A DNA stretch of 40,785 nt, from NCBI GenBank assembly GCA_009602725.1, contig WELB01000027.1:569329-610113 (forward strand). Direction: 5' to 3'. Under the pieces are notes generated by a model, which saw only the letters and a program-made list of their open reading frames with translations, did not search any database and was not told the origin of the DNA. Each line of letters starts with the position of its first letter. Position 1 is the first letter of the stretch. This DNA is from Spirogloea muscicola (Eukaryota > Streptophyta > Zygnematophyceae > Spirogloeales > Spirogloeaceae). Positions 1-18,814 of the stretch are shown in pieces. A program made the translations under genes and the position numbers.

Positions 1-1
1 G

Positions 2-2566
2 GCGGCGGCGGCGGCGGCCACGGCCACGGCGCCTCAGGCGCAGGCCGACGGCGCGGCGGCGGCGGAGAGGAAGTACAACTTCGCGGCGGGCCCGGCAACG
101 CTGCCGCTGGCGGTGCTGGCGCGGGCGCAGGCGGAGCTGCTGGACTACGGCGGCAGCGGGATGAGCGTGATGGAGATGAGCCACCGGAGTAAGCAGTTCT
201 TGGCCATCATCCGCAAGGCCGAGGCCGACCTCCGCGCCCTGCTCGCCATCCCCGACCACTACGCCGTCCTCTTCCTCCAGGTGCCCTAGCGATCTACGGC
301 CACTTATATAAGGCCTCTCAGGTCCAGTCTAATCAGATCTATTGACATAAGCAAGAGACAGATAAGCAAGAGACATAATTGTTCAACAAGACTGCTTCGA
401 GTACAACTGGCACAAAGCCATTGTTGGCTCTACAGAGCTCACTGCAGTGGCCACAGTAGACTCTCTTTGATGAAAGATAGAAGTCTGATGTAAGCTCTGC
501 ACTCTCTGCTCTTATTGAGCGGCCAGCTTCTTGCAGTCCTACTTATCAGCTCGCCTCTGAGACTGGCTGTGCTGAAACTCTGCAATATTGATTTTCAGCC
601 AACTGTGAATGAGAGCCTGTGATTATTAAATCCGGGCGAGTGATGCATCAAATGAAACTCGCAGTACTGTAATGACTGAAATGCGTCCTGGGTTGGATCC
701 GGTTTGAGGTCCCGGGTCGTTTAGAGACGGGGCCTGACATCGGTTAGGAGCTTTGATAATAGCCGAGCCCATCTGTTGTTTACTGGCCGCAGGGGGGGGC
801 CACGACGCAGTTTGCCGCGGTCCCATTGAATCTGACGACCCCCAGTGACACAGTGGACTACATTGTCACGGGCTCCTGGGGCGACAAGGCGGCCAAGGAG
901 GCCAAGAAGTACTGCAAGGCCAATGTGGCCGCCACGAGTAAGGCCGACAAGTACACCACCATTCCTCCGCAGGTTAGGCGTGCTCCCATTGTTGACTCTT
1001 TTGATTAAGCTAACAGTCTGCCCCAACTTCAATTGCCCCAACTTCAACAAAGTACCATGATTCAGAGACCTTGTTCTGTTGTACTTACGAAGCCATGCAC
1101 CCCTTGGGTGCCTGCCGGTAACTTGCACTTAGTTGCAGGGCCCCCTTTTAATGCGATTGGAATTGCATTGCAGATTGATTGGAATCTGACGCCAGGCGCT
1201 AGATACGTGCACATTTGCGCAAATGAGACGATCGGTGGAGTGGAATTCAAGGAGTACCCCGATGTTGGTGACGCCTTACTCGTTGCCGACATGTCCTCCA
1301 ATTTCTGCTCCAAGCCTGTCGATGTGTCCAAGTTTGGGGTGATCTATGCTGGCGCCCAGAAGAACGTAGGGCCCTCAGGCGTTACCATTGTGATCGTGCG
1401 CAAGGACTTGATTGGAAAGGCTCAGTCTCAGGTGAGTCAGCAGCTTTTGACGCACCAGACATATACACAAAGCACATGGATCTCACGTAAGTAGCTCAGA
1501 TTGCCATGTAAGGAGCAAGCATCAGCAAGTGAGCAGTCTACAAGCAAGTGTCTGGTAGCCCACTTTGCTGGGTATGAGCCGCTGGCGCAGCCTTGATAGC
1601 GCAGCCTTAATTCTTGCAAGTGCTCAGTGCATACTACTGCTTAGGCACGGGAATGCCTAACGTCTGCTTGGGGGTCCTTGGCAGACTCCGGTTATGCTCG
1701 ACTATGCCACTCACCTAGAGAACGAGTCCATGTATAATACGCCACCGTGCTACCCGATCTACATCTGTGGGCTCGTGTTTGAGCACCTGCTTGAGCGGGG
1801 CGGCTTGGAGGCCGTCCAGCGGGACAATGAGGAGAAAGCCAGGCTCCTGTACGACACCATCAGTGCAAGCAATGGTTACTACAAGGCAAGATGAGGAAAA
1901 CAAAAACAGCAACTGAATGACTTGGATAGACACAGTTATAGTCACTTGAGTGCCTGACGAAGCGCCAGCACTGAGATTGGGCATGCCCGACTTGCTGTAT
2001 CTGCTCATAATTTGTCAGGCGGTTTGTGACCTGCAGTGTCCTGTACCGGAGGCAATGCGGTCGTGCATGAACGTGCCTTTCACAATGAACACCCCAGAGC
2101 TGGAGAAAGAGTTCCTGCAGGAAGCAACTGCTCAGGGCATGCTGGAGGTCAGTCCTTGCCAAGCTCCTGATGTCACCTCCCTTTCAGAGAAGCTTGTTGG
2201 CACGGCATCACACTCTATGTAAAGCGAGCTGCCAAACACAGTTGCTCTTCATCTGCGTATTGGTCACATAGAGGTGGCACTTGTGTAGAGCTCTTTCTGC
2301 AGCTTCTCATTGTCAAATGTACTTTTAAATACTTCAGCACATCTGCATGTTTTTACAGAGTTGCAAGGTTGATTCTTAATGAAGAGGGGCTGGGCGCCTG
2401 TGCTCTGACCAAGTCTGCTCTGATCTTTCTTCCTTCCTTTATTGCACAGCTCAAGGGTCACCGTTCTGTCGGTGGCATGCGAGCATCCATTTACAACGCC
2501 ATGCCCAGGGCCGGAGTGGAGAAGCTGGTGGCACTCATGAATGACTTCCAAGCCCGGAGTTCATAA
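2..2566 (+). CDS. PSAT: Phosphoserine aminotransferase (5' partial, 6 exons seen)
   Basis: PLP enzyme of the phosphorylated serine pathway, converting 3-phosphohydroxypyruvate plus glutamate to phosphoserine plus 2-oxoglutarate; in plants it is plastidial. Exons: 2-280 (open at the window edge), 793-972, 1174-1431, 1685-1885, 2037-2147, 2450-2566 (TAA). All junctions close in phase 0. Exon 1 reads an alanine-rich stretch, which could be the end of a transit peptide, then [13 protein letters not shown] and [11 protein letters not shown]; exon 2 starts [14 protein letters not shown]; exon 3 holds [12 protein letters not shown] with the PLP-binding lysine; exon 6 has [13 protein letters not shown] and ends QARSS. 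From KYNF onward it has about 358 residues, the normal length for the family. The intron after exon 4 has a GC donor (AAG|GCAAGA). The upstream start codon is outside the window. The gene is convergent with the helicase gene that follows. Confidence 0.95.
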
Positions 2567-3506
2567 CACAGCACTTCTGAAGGCATTAGATCTTCTTGTT
2601 GTTGCTGTCTCTTATATTGCTCAAAATTTTGACTGTGCCCTGAGTTGGGTGAAGCCAAAGGGCTGCGTGACAACTGAATAAGCCCAATGTTCCAAGCTGG
2701 CAGCCGCAGTCGCCTGCTCATTCTACGCGCTTGGCCACGCTGACGCTCCCTCTCCTAGCTGAAATCAGTAAGGTTGGCATGTCGTTATAGGTGTACATCC
2801 ACTACTCTGCCTGTATAACCATCTCCAGATTGAAATTTGGAAGCCATACCAATGGCCATACCTAATTGGGCACTACAGATCACTCTGTTCTTGCCCCACT
2901 TGCGCTGTTGCTCCTAATCTCAGATGCACATCATGGTGACAATGGTAGAACAGCATCAGCATGCTGCCGACTAGATACAGCATGTACCACTCGACTGCAA
3001 GTGTCTCTGAGTGTGAGAGCTTGCAAATGCATGATGGCTCAGCATGCGGGTGCATGGTCAAGATGGTGATCTCTGAAGTCCACCGCAGGTCCAGACATGC
3101 TTTGACAGACTTGATAAACCCACTCCCTGCATCGCCACACTGCAGGAGAAAGGTTCCAAGATGAAGCCGGTACATCAGACTTAGCTGCCAACATACTTAC
3201 TGCTTCATCCAGTACAAGTCATTGTAGCAAACAAGAACCAGATTTGTGCTCTGGCTTGTGGTAGATAGATATAGATACGCAGGTGCCAGTGAATGCAGAG
3301 CAAGTAACTATCTGGCCATTCTACAATCACCCAGTGGCCACGGGACTAGTCACCAAGTGCAAAACCATGTCCAGCAGCCAACAGCACAGTGGCAAGGTTT
3401 AGAACAAGAAGCACTTGTATGTGGTGGCAGGAATGTAACTACGAGACGCACTAGTTGAGGTGGCCAACTTGATGTGATGAAGCAAGAAGCAGGCCGGTGA
3501 CATTCA
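2567..3506. other. Intergenic/3' UTR region between convergent genes
   Basis: About 940 bases between the stop codons of the aminotransferase (+) and the PRP28 helicase (-). It should hold both 3' UTRs. I see no conserved exon, RNA gene or repeat; the short open frames here have no recognisable family motifs. Confidence 0.6.
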
Positions 3507-10578
<7,072 letters not shown>

Positions 10579-10656
10579 CCGCCACCGCCGAGACCGTCGC
10601 CAGCGGGGCCCGGCGCTCGGCACCGGGAGATTTCGCGGACGGCGGGCGCCGCCGCC
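10579..10656 (+). promoter_or_regulatory. 5' leader of CYP71/PPWD1; part of a divergent promoter region
   Basis: GC-rich leader between the assembly gap and the ATG at 10657. The start context GCCGCCGCCATGG is close to an optimal eukaryotic initiation context and fixes the start codon. The PRP28 gene starts on the other strand within or near the gap, so any promoter here is probably shared. No TATA-like box is visible in the remaining sequence. Confidence 0.5.
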
Positions 10657-13600
10657 ATGGCGGACGTGGCCGCGCTCAACGGCCACGGCGCGGGACCGCT
10701 TGGCGCCGAAGACCGGGACTCCGGCGGCGGCGCCGTGCTGCCGCCGATCGGCGCGGGGCCTCCGGAAGCCGGCTCCCGACGTAGCGCGGAGGCCAAGCGG
10801 CCCCGCGAGGACGTCGATGGCGATCACGAGGCCGTCGATGACGGTCACAACGACGAGAGCCGGGCGCGCGCCGCCGTCAAGGACTCGTCGGAAGACGGCG
10901 ACTGCGGCGATGACGGCCTTGGGCCGGCCGTCGGGCCGCCGCCGCCGCCGCCGGAGGCCGACGGCGGCGAAGGCGCGGAGGCCCAGCCGCTGCACGACGA
11001 AGGTGAAGATGCGAGCAAGAGTGGCGTCAGCCATGACGCAGCCGGTGACGGTGATGGCGGCGGCGGCGAGGACCGCCTCAGTTTGGCGGTGGGGCCGCCG
11101 GTGCCGCCGCAGGCCAAGCGCCGGAAGAAGCCGCTGACATTTGAGAAGGTGTACCTGGACGCCCTGCCCTGCGCCGAGATGTGAGCGCCGCAGCTGAACC
11201 CTCCTGCCCCGCCGCTACTCGTCCTAAACCCCAAACCCTAAACCCTTCTTGAGGCAAGAAGTGGTGGAGGTTCACACGAGGACAAAACGTAAAGAAAACT
11301 ACTAGAAACATTCTCTCAGAGTCACACGCTCTGTAAGAGTTGTACCTACGACATCAGGTTTTATGTCCTGTACCAGCAAAACTCTGGCGAGCCCTGTGCG
11401 ACTCGGAGCGACTGCTGCCTGGACGGCTTGTTGGACGGAGTGACCATGTTGACTAGCTGGCCTTCTGTTGAGCAGCTGCACATGTCCAGAGTTTGCACGT
11501 CCGTCACTTGCTGACCTTTGGGCTTCTAACTCTCTTTCACAGGTACGAGAAGAGCTACATGCATCGCGACGTTGTCACGCACGTGGCCATCTCGGACGCA
11601 GACTTCTTCATCACGGCCAGCCAAGATGGTGAGCCTGTGAGCTGCTGAGGTTACTGGTATGCGGGAGTGGGGAGAATTGAGCTGGGCGGAGCACACAGCA
11701 TTTGTTTACCAAAGCAAGAGAGAGGAAGTTTGTTGCCAATGCCTCACAGCTCTGCATTGGAGGCAGGTCACCTGAAGTTTTGGAAGAAGAAGGCGATCGG
11801 TATCGAGTTCGTGAAGCACTTCCGAGCTCATGTATCTGCAATAACTGATCTCAAGGTGAAAACTAAGACAGAGAAGTAGTAAATATCAAGTGAATGAATT
11901 GATCAGGACGTTAGAAGCGGAACTCTTGCATTGGGCTTGCTGCGAAGTTGTGGAATGACGCGGCAGCTGGTGACTTGCTTGCATCCTGTGGGCTCCTCTA
12001 CTTGCGCAGGTCAGCGTGGACGGGACGCTGTGCTGCACGGTATCCAAGGACAAGGCGGCCAAGGTGTTCGACATCCTTAGCTTCGACATGATGGCCATGC
12101 TCAAGCTACCATATGTGCCGCACACAGCTGAGTGGGCCTTCAAGCACGGCGATGCCAAGGCCAAGCTGGCGATTGCGGAGGAGGCCTCTCCCAGGATTCA
12201 CATCTACGACGCCAAGTCCGGCAGCAACGACCCCATCCAGAGTGTGGAGGTGACCTCAGGCCCAACACTTAAACGACAAACCTTAATTAAGGCTTAGCAA
12301 TCCCCTGGTTAGACACTTGCAGGAGAATCACTTATTGTGCATCTACAGGCGTGCCGAGAGGGCGGCGTTTGGCAAGGGAAGTCCTGCCCTCAAGTCGAGT
12401 CTGCTGTGCAGGTCCTGATGAAACTGTGAGTTGGACTGTCCCTGGATGTGTTAGCAGATCCACCGCAACCCGGTGCTGGTCATGAAGTACATGGCAGCTG
12501 CAGACGTGGTCATCTCTGCCGATGCTAAGGGAATCATTGAGTATTGGTCACCAGAGACGCTCCAATTTCCATCAAGCAAGTAAGTTTAGCGGCTCTTCTA
12601 GCTGTGGCACCACCCCTATTAAGGAATGCTGAGCCTTGGCCCACCGACCTTTATCCTTCGTAATTTGCAACCTGCGGCCATCTCTGCATTCAAGTACTTA
12701 AACACCATCCGTGACAGGAGCGCAAACATGTTGCATTGCGCCAGTGATGATTGTTTTGTAGCGGTCTTCTCGCGTTTTCTGCGTCAGTGCTTCTCAACGA
12801 GTTTGCGAGTAAGGTTTTCTTCCTGCTCTTGCTCTTCCTGACTGTGTCCTGACCTGTCGGTTACTAGGGTGGCATTCAAGTACAAGACCGACACAGACCT
12901 CTACGCACTTGCCAAGGCTAACACCGTGGCGACTTCTTTGGAGGTTTGCAAACTCCTACTGACCAACGTGGAGAATAGTGCAGCAGGCTCGTCATGGCTA
13001 CCTCTTGCTTTTCTGCTTCTGTGTATAAGAGCTGCAGCCTGCCAGCCTTGTCACTGGTTTCAGTGCTCGTCCCACTGACGAGGCAATACCCGCCTGCTGC
13101 GGTACATCCATTCTGGCTGAGGCTGCAGACCAGCGCCGATGGAAGGCAGTTTGCGGTTGTATCCCCGGACAGGCGAATACGCGTCTTTTGGTTCGCTACT
13201 GGCAAGCTTCGCCGGACGTACGATGAATCTCAAGATGTGAGCTATCTGCTCAAATCTGACCCTGAAGACTGTTGTTATTATTCTCAGGCCCGGAGGGTCC
13301 TCTACTTTAAGGCAATGGTCATCGTGATAGTTGCTTGGGAGGCTGTGCTTGTAAATTTGCAGGGTGCCTCAGGCTGTTCCTGTTGTGGTTGACTTGCCTT
13401 CCAGCAGAGTGCTGCATTGAGTGTCTGTCACTGATGGTTGAATATATTTGGGTGACTGTTGATACGTCTCAGGCAGCACAGGAGCTGCAGAGGAGTGAAG
13501 CGGAGTTGTACAGGCTTGAAGCGTTTGACTTTGGCCGCCGCCTGGCAGTGGAGCGAGAATTAGAGAAGGCCGAGGGCGTGCCGAGCCAGAACGCCGTCTT

Positions 13601-15424
13601 TGATGAGAGCGGCAACTTTCTCCTGTACCCGACGTTACTGGGAATCAAGGTGATTATTACTGGCTGTGTTGCCTAACAGGGTCAGTAAGGGGACATCATG
13701 TCCCCTTTATGTCTACCCACTAGCTGGACTACAGGTGGGCAGAGCTGTACCAGGTAGTGGATGTGTATGCACTCCAGTGCCCTTAGCTATTTGTTGCAAT
13801 GTCTCCAGACGAGGTTAGGGGGCTGCTCCGAGAAGGTGAGTCTAATGAAAGACTGGAAGCTGACAAGAAATATGGTTTGGTCCTCTGACTGCACGGGAGT
13901 TGCAAAGGGGGCTCAGCTTATGGAGCTGGGCGATCTTGCAGGTTGTGAGTTTGCACGACAACAAGGTGGCGAGGATCATCGGCAAGGTGGAGAACACAGA
14001 GCGCTTCTTGCGGATAGCACTGTACCAGGGCAGCCTGGGGAAGAAAATCAGAAAGATTGCACTCTCAAGCAATGTTGGTGACAAGAAGGACCCGCTCACC
14101 GATCCTACGCTGCTCTGCTGTGCGTTCAGGAAGCACCGCCTCTACCTCTTCAGGTGGGAGGTCTGCAGACGTGACAGTATTGGGATGAAGCAGGCGTTTT
14201 CTGAAGATGCTGGTGGATACGAGTTTTAGGGCTTAGGGTTTAGGGTCTAGGTAGTTAGGGTTTGTGTTACTAATCATCCTGACCCCTTCATTGTTTCTGC
14301 CGGTCCAGTCAGCGTGAGCCGGAGGAAGGCGAGGATGCGACACAGGGGCGGGACGTATTCAACGAGAAGCCGCCACCCGAGGAGCTGCTCGCTCTCGCCG
14401 ACGTTGCGCGGGCATCCGCTTCCTCCCTCCCCGACGAAGTGGTCAGCACCTCGTCACAATGCCTTGTGCCTTGTGCCGTTGCCATAGTAACTGTGCTCTT
14501 ATGGCGTCGATATGAGCCAATGTGGTCTTGCCTTGGTTCCTGATCACTCCACTGAGCTATTGTGAATTGGCTGTCTTCGTGCTTAGGTCCTCCACACCAC
14601 TCTCGGTGACGTCAACCTGAAGCTTTACCCCGAGGAGTGCCCACGAACGGTCGAGAACTTCTCGACGCACTGCCGCAACGGGTACTATGACAACCTCATC
14701 TTCCACCGCGTCATCAAGGGCTTTATGGTCCAAACGGGAGACCCGCTTGGCGACGGCACGGGTGGCCAGTCCATCTGGGGTGGCGAGTTTGAAGATGAGT
14801 TCCACAAGAGGTGAGCACGTATTCTTCACCAAAGTTGCCACGTAATAATATTCCTTCTGGCCTGTGTGGAATTTGTAGTTGTGCTGATGAATGGGAAGCT
14901 TGAGCTTGGTGCAGCCTGCGGCACGACCGGCCTTTCACGCTGTCAATGGCCAATGCGGGGCCCAATACGAATGGATCTCAGTTCTTCATCACCACCGTTG
15001 CCACGCCGTGGCTGGACAACAAGCACACGGTCTTTGGCCGCGTTGTCAAGGGGGCAGACGTTGTCCAGGTGCACCACTTGCACCTCAAGTGTCAATGAAT
15101 GACTAGGAAAAAAGGGGTTAAGACACATCAAACGTGCAAAGCATCACATATCAGTCTTGCACGCCTCTAAGTGCTGCTGGCCAAGGCCTCATTACGTCCT
15201 CATGGTCCTGACCCAAAGGCAGGTAGTGCAAACAGACGTATGTGCTGTTTGACTGCATCATATAGCTGCACCGTCATTGTCCTGACTCTGTTTGAATTCA
15301 CGCTGTTGTGTTGTGCTCCCTTCAGGCGATTGAGAAGACCAAGGTGGACAAGAACGACAAGCCCTATACTGACGTCAAGATACTCAACATAAGCGTCCCG
15401 AAGAGAGCTCCTGGACAAATTTAA
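10657..15424 (+). CDS. CYP71: WD40-repeat cyclophilin CYP71/PPWD1 (complete, 13 exons)
   Basis: Nuclear peptidyl-prolyl isomerase with N-terminal WD40 repeats; the plant CYP71 acts in chromatin silencing and human PPWD1 is found in spliceosomes. Exons: 10657-11180, 11543-11628, 11767-11855, 12010-12249, 12458-12579, 12868-12943, 13129-13236, 13473-13649, 13942-14153, 14309-14441, 14587-14810, 14915-15068, 15326-15424 (TAA). Every junction closes in phase, giving 747 residues. Residues 1 to about 155 are an acidic Gly/Pro-rich extension with basic clusters (KRPRED, AKRRKK) that could be nuclear signals. The WD40 part follows ([35 protein letters not shown]). The cyclophilin domain (exons 11-13) keeps [25 protein letters not shown] and [11 protein letters not shown], so the catalytic Arg, Phe, Gln and Trp positions are present. 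It is about 115 residues longer than Arabidopsis CYP71, because of the N-terminal extension. Confidence 0.96.
11222..11246 (+). repeat. Telomere-like motif in intron 1 of CYP71
   Basis: Tandem AAACCC-type units (CCCCAAACCCTAAACCC), the complement of the plant telomere repeat TTTAGGG, lie 40 bases after the donor of exon 1. Such telo-boxes occur near the 5' ends of housekeeping genes in plants, where they bind Myb-type factors. Whether this one works is unknown. Confidence 0.6.
14226..14268 (+). repeat. Degenerate telomere-like repeats in intron 9 of CYP71
   Basis: Several TTAGGG/TTTAGGG units with drifted spacers (GGCTTAGGGTTTAGGG, then TAGTTAGGGTTT) inside the intron 14154-14308. They are in the opposite orientation to the motif in intron 1 of the same gene. 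Confidence 0.6.
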
Positions 15425-15525
15425 GGGTCAAGCACCTTCTGCGTTGACAGCAGTCTAGCTCAACCACCTCTACTCCCTTGTGGCACAGGCCCACCCTCCA
15501 GGTAGGCTATGCATCCTTTGTTGCC

Positions 15526-15531
15526 AATAAA
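15526..15531 (+). terminator. Possible polyadenylation signal AATAAA of CYP71
   Basis: AATAAA lies about 100 bases after the TAA of CYP71, a plausible 3' UTR position. Green algae often use TGTAA instead, so this is only a candidate. Confidence 0.3.
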
Positions 15532-16027
15532 GGTGAGCCACTAGCTTTCTGAGGCTGTGGCTAGCTCATATATCACATCGCCGATGGCAGAGCAGCTGCA
15601 GTGAAATCGGGGTTTTTCAAGCGGTCCTCATTTGCAGACATCAGAGGTTGACCTTCACTACTGACACTGACTACTGACACTCTGTGGATTATCGCTGGCA
15701 GGAATTGAGTCTGGAGGCTGCCAGGTCCATGGCGGAGCCAGAGTTTTGCAATCGTCCTCAGCCCCATAATTACATTGTGACGTTGTGTACGTCTTGCTTA
15801 GCCACAACTATACCTGCTAGCAAGCTCGCCTGTCTGGGCACAGTCTTTGGGCTAGCTGGTTGCTGAGAGCTTGTGGCATTCGCGTAATCTGCTTGCAAGT
15901 TCTGCAAACATGCCGTGGCCTTGAAGGGGGCCATCTGTCAACTTGCAGTGGAATCTGGACAGTAGACAGGTAGTACTGCACGTTGCCCAGGAAATTGTAC
16001 AAGCCACCAGAAGCCTCCGCCTGCTCG

Positions 16028-16160
16028 CAGAAGCCACAATGCAGCTCAAGTCGAGCTAAATCTCAAGAGTGCTGCACAAACAATCGCATACACAAGTTCC
16101 AGGATCTCCTGTTGGACCTGCTCTGCCCCACAAGCAGCTCTGCATGGATATGGAGAGGCC
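16028..16160 (-). pseudogene. Decayed duplicate of the last thymidylate kinase exon
   Basis: This stretch resembles the true last exon at 16424-16540: both contain GCCACAATG followed by CAGCTC, then CCAGGA-CTCCTG-TGGACCT and CTGCATGGAT. On the minus strand, with one frame change, it reads like VQQEILELVYAIV, compared with [13 protein letters not shown] in the true exon. A stop and the frame change break it. It lies about 400 bases beyond the intact stop codon, so it is most likely a tandem-duplication remnant rather than an alternative exon. Confidence 0.6.
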
Positions 16161-16423
16161 TGCCAACTGCCTGCAGACGCTCGCAAATGAGCGGTCTCTG
16201 TGGGCTAGCTGGGTGCACCGAGCTAGCAAGCCACCATTTGCCTCACAGTACCCAAATGCACAGCAGCAACGGCAATACACCGGCAACTCTGCACTGGACC
16301 CCGACGGCCATCCTCAGTATCCTGCATTGCCATTACTGTGCATTGAAGCAAAGTAGCACAGCCCACACGTTGAGAGGACCGCAGATCTAAGCAAAATAGA
16401 GCAGACAGAGCCTCCATCTCGGC

Positions 16424-18137
16424 TCATGGAGGCCACAATGCTTGCAGCTCGGCTCCGGCACGACACCGCTGCACGGCAGCCAATGCAAGATCCAGGACCT
16501 CCTGCTGGACCTCCTCCACCAGTCGGTCTGCATGGATGACCTGCCTCAAAGAAACAAGATGTGTAGTCAGTTATGAGGGCCAGAGTGGCCAAGCACACAA
16601 ACAAGCACATGTAAAAGCTTACATCTTCTGCTAAGCTAAGCTGACCCGCAATATAGTCATGAATTTGCAAGTAGAGGTCGCCATTAATTGTCCAAAAACC
16701 ATACAGCAGATTTTAAGCCCTTCTGCCATCAACGGAATGGTTGGCTTGGGGCTCTCGAGAGACTATAAGAGTCCGAGAGTTTTCATGGCAGCACCGACGA
16801 GGACAAGCTTGGCACAGGGGGGCATAGTCCTCGAAAAAATGTGCACGAGGTGGGTGCAAAGCTGGGGGGGTGTTACTGCACGCACTTTCCAGGTGGAGTC
16901 CTGCAACTTGCGGAACTGGTCCGCAACGGCCCTCTGGAAGTCCAGCTTCTCGTACCGCTCCTCACCGTAGTTGCCCCGCGTAGCTGCCACCTGTGGCAAT
17001 GTGATAACTGTAAATGCCTGTCAAAAGCATACAGAAAGCATACATTCTGCACACTGCAGCGGGACTGCTCTTTCATCTTCGCAAGGTGCAAATGACCTGG
17101 GGCCTGCAAGACGAGCAACTGAGCTGAACTTCAAAGTAGAGGCACTCATGGGCTACCTCAGGTGCAATCTGTAGAAAGAGGACCAGATCTGGTGCCGGCA
17201 GCCCAGCATCGATTGCCTGCATCAGCCGGTTCATGCTGCGCCACATCAAAAGCGCCACCCTTGTCCGCACACAGCTCAGTGCATGGGCACACGCTTCCCC
17301 TGCCACAAGCCCCGCTTGGGTTGCCTAGCACGTGCCTCTCAGTGGAAGCTCCAACTATTCATGCTGCATGCGTTCCCTCTACCCGATGAAGACACGGATA
17401 GGTACGCCGGCTCTCTAGATAGGCAAGAGTGGCAACGAGGAGCCCCCTCTTCTGCTACTCAGTGCAACATGATGCCCCAAGCTAGCTACCAGCTGAGGAA
17501 GGCATCCATGCCAGCACCCAAATGGAGCCTGGCGGCCTTTAGTCAAGCCGCCAGCTCGAACAGCAGACCGCAAAGGCGGACCTTGCAGAGGTGGAGGTCG
17601 AGGCCCTTGGCGGCCGAGTAGGCGGCGCCCGAGTAGGCGTAGCGGTCCACTACGAGCGTCGTGCCCTGCAGCAGCAGAGCCTCCATGAGCCGTCTGCAGC
17701 CGCGCCAGCGGTAATCAAAATGGCTACTAGCGGCGACACTATTCGGACTAAGGAATTAGGACTTCAGTTCTAATTCCTAAGGATTCAGGTTTCTGGATTT
17801 TGTGGTCTAGGGTTCGGCAGGGAACTGGCACCCGAGCAGCGGGGAGAATCAGCGGAGAGTTCATCAGAGGTTTAGCGGAAGGCTATGGGAGGTTTGACGG
17901 AGGTTTAGCGGAGGTTTAGCGAGCTCGTTCTCACCGCTTCTCCCATCGGTTGGCGGAGAAGAGCAGGTGCACGGCCATGTCGTCGAGCTCCGCCGCGCCG
18001 GCGAGGTACGCCGACAGCGCGGCGCCGGTGGCGCTGCCGCGGTCGGGGAACCGCCACGCCTCCACGCCGCCGCAGCCGCNGCCGCGGCCCCAAGCCAGGA
18101 GCATGCGGCGGCGGCGGCGGCGAGGCGCTGCCCAGTG
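16424..18137 (-). CDS. TMPK: Thymidylate kinase (dTMP kinase), P-loop exon not found
   Basis: Phosphorylates dTMP to dTDP; it matches the ZEUS1/DTYMK family. Exons, transcript order: 17935-18137, 17582-17693, 17157-17216, 16886-16990, 16424-16540 (TGA). Visible signatures: STGQRLAAA just after the missing P-loop, [25 protein letters not shown], the DRY motif in [36 protein letters not shown], the lid region [12 protein letters not shown], and a C-terminus ending ELQALWPP. The first visible exon begins with one base that would complete a serine codon, as expected after GKS. No exon encoding the Gly-rich P-loop is visible in the 2.5 kb upstream, which is filled with retroelement debris. Exon 17935-18137 is one base out of phase, and the break maps to a single N at 18080. 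Confidence 0.88.
17753..17780. repeat. Short perfect inverted repeat in a thymidylate kinase intron
   Basis: AGGAATTAG and CTAATTCCT face each other across about 10 bases (GACTTCAGTT). It can form a 9-bp stem within the intron between 17693 and 17935. No function is evident. Confidence 0.5.
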
Positions 18138-18187
18138 CTTGCAGAGCGTGTGAACCTGTCTACTTTCATTATTTAATTCTCCGTTGG

Positions 18188-18610
18188 GTTGGCCTTTCAC
18201 GCCTCCCTTCCATTTTATGCTCACCTTTTCTCCCTAGTTGCACCTAGTTCAACGTCTTTTGGTGGTTTGGCTCCTCAGCTTAGCTTGTCAGATATGCATG
18301 TGCTCACTCGGGGATATAAGTGTCCTTAGCTAGCTCATTACCCCGTAACCGGACATTTGTAAGGCTAGATTTGGCCTCCCTTTCATGTCATGCGCACCGC
18401 GCGCCTTCTCTCTTCGCCCTTGCAGCAGCCTCTGATCTACGCAGCGGGGTTGCTCTTCCCCTCAGCTCATCTGACTTCCTACTGCTGACACGGGGGTATT
18501 GAGGGCGCCCTGTCTGCCTAGCCTTTGGCTCCGTCATGAACACCTATATGCATCTGGCTGGCAGTTTACAGCCGGTTTTTTAAATATCAGCAGCCGCTTT
18601 CTTCTGTAGA
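18188..18610 (+). mobile_element. Retroelement 3'-end fragments (two C-terminus copies plus tails)
   Basis: Two diverged copies of the C-terminus shared by the repeat family: SDMHVLTRGY at 18288-18317, with the stop codon lost, and SSDFLLLTRGY plus TGA at 18467-18502. Tails follow. One tail type (GGCCTCCCTTTCAT box) occurs at about 18365-18425 and again at 19232-19290. Another, at 18537-18610, has CTGGC..CAGCCGG and ATATCAGCAGCCGCTTTC, and recurs at 20278-20350 (inverted) and 26222-26290. The copies are 5'-truncated and non-functional. Confidence 0.7.
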
Positions 18611-18690
18611 GAGCAGCTTGAAAGGAATGGACGAATCCAAACTTTGGAGCTGTGGGAGCGAGCACGGATTGAAATAGTCACTCATTAGAG

Positions 18691-18796
18691 AAAGCGCGGC
18701 CAGATTGACTGGTGGCTGGGAAAGGCCAGCCCAAAGGAATGGACAAGGTCTGAAGGAGCGGGCGTGCGAAGGACTAGGACTAAGACATCAGCCAGG
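18691..18796 (-). repeat. Hairpin tail repeat R1, left arm of an inverted pair
   Basis: About 105 bases containing TGGCTGGGAAAGGCCAGCC (6-bp stem) and AATGGACAAGGTCT. The first 61 bases are nearly identical, with one mismatch, to the reverse complement of 20063-20123. Other copies are at 38058-38167 (+), 38301-38386 (-), 38393-38455 (-) and 39351-39420 (-). Confidence 0.8.
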
Positions 18797-18814
18797 GGAC
18801 GCTCAGTAACCCCC

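Noticed and set aside
18205-18240. Possible thymidylate kinase first exon ending AAAAG|GTGAGC
   Set aside because: Correct splice phase is possible, but it gives REKS rather than a Gly-rich P-loop and has a stop just upstream.
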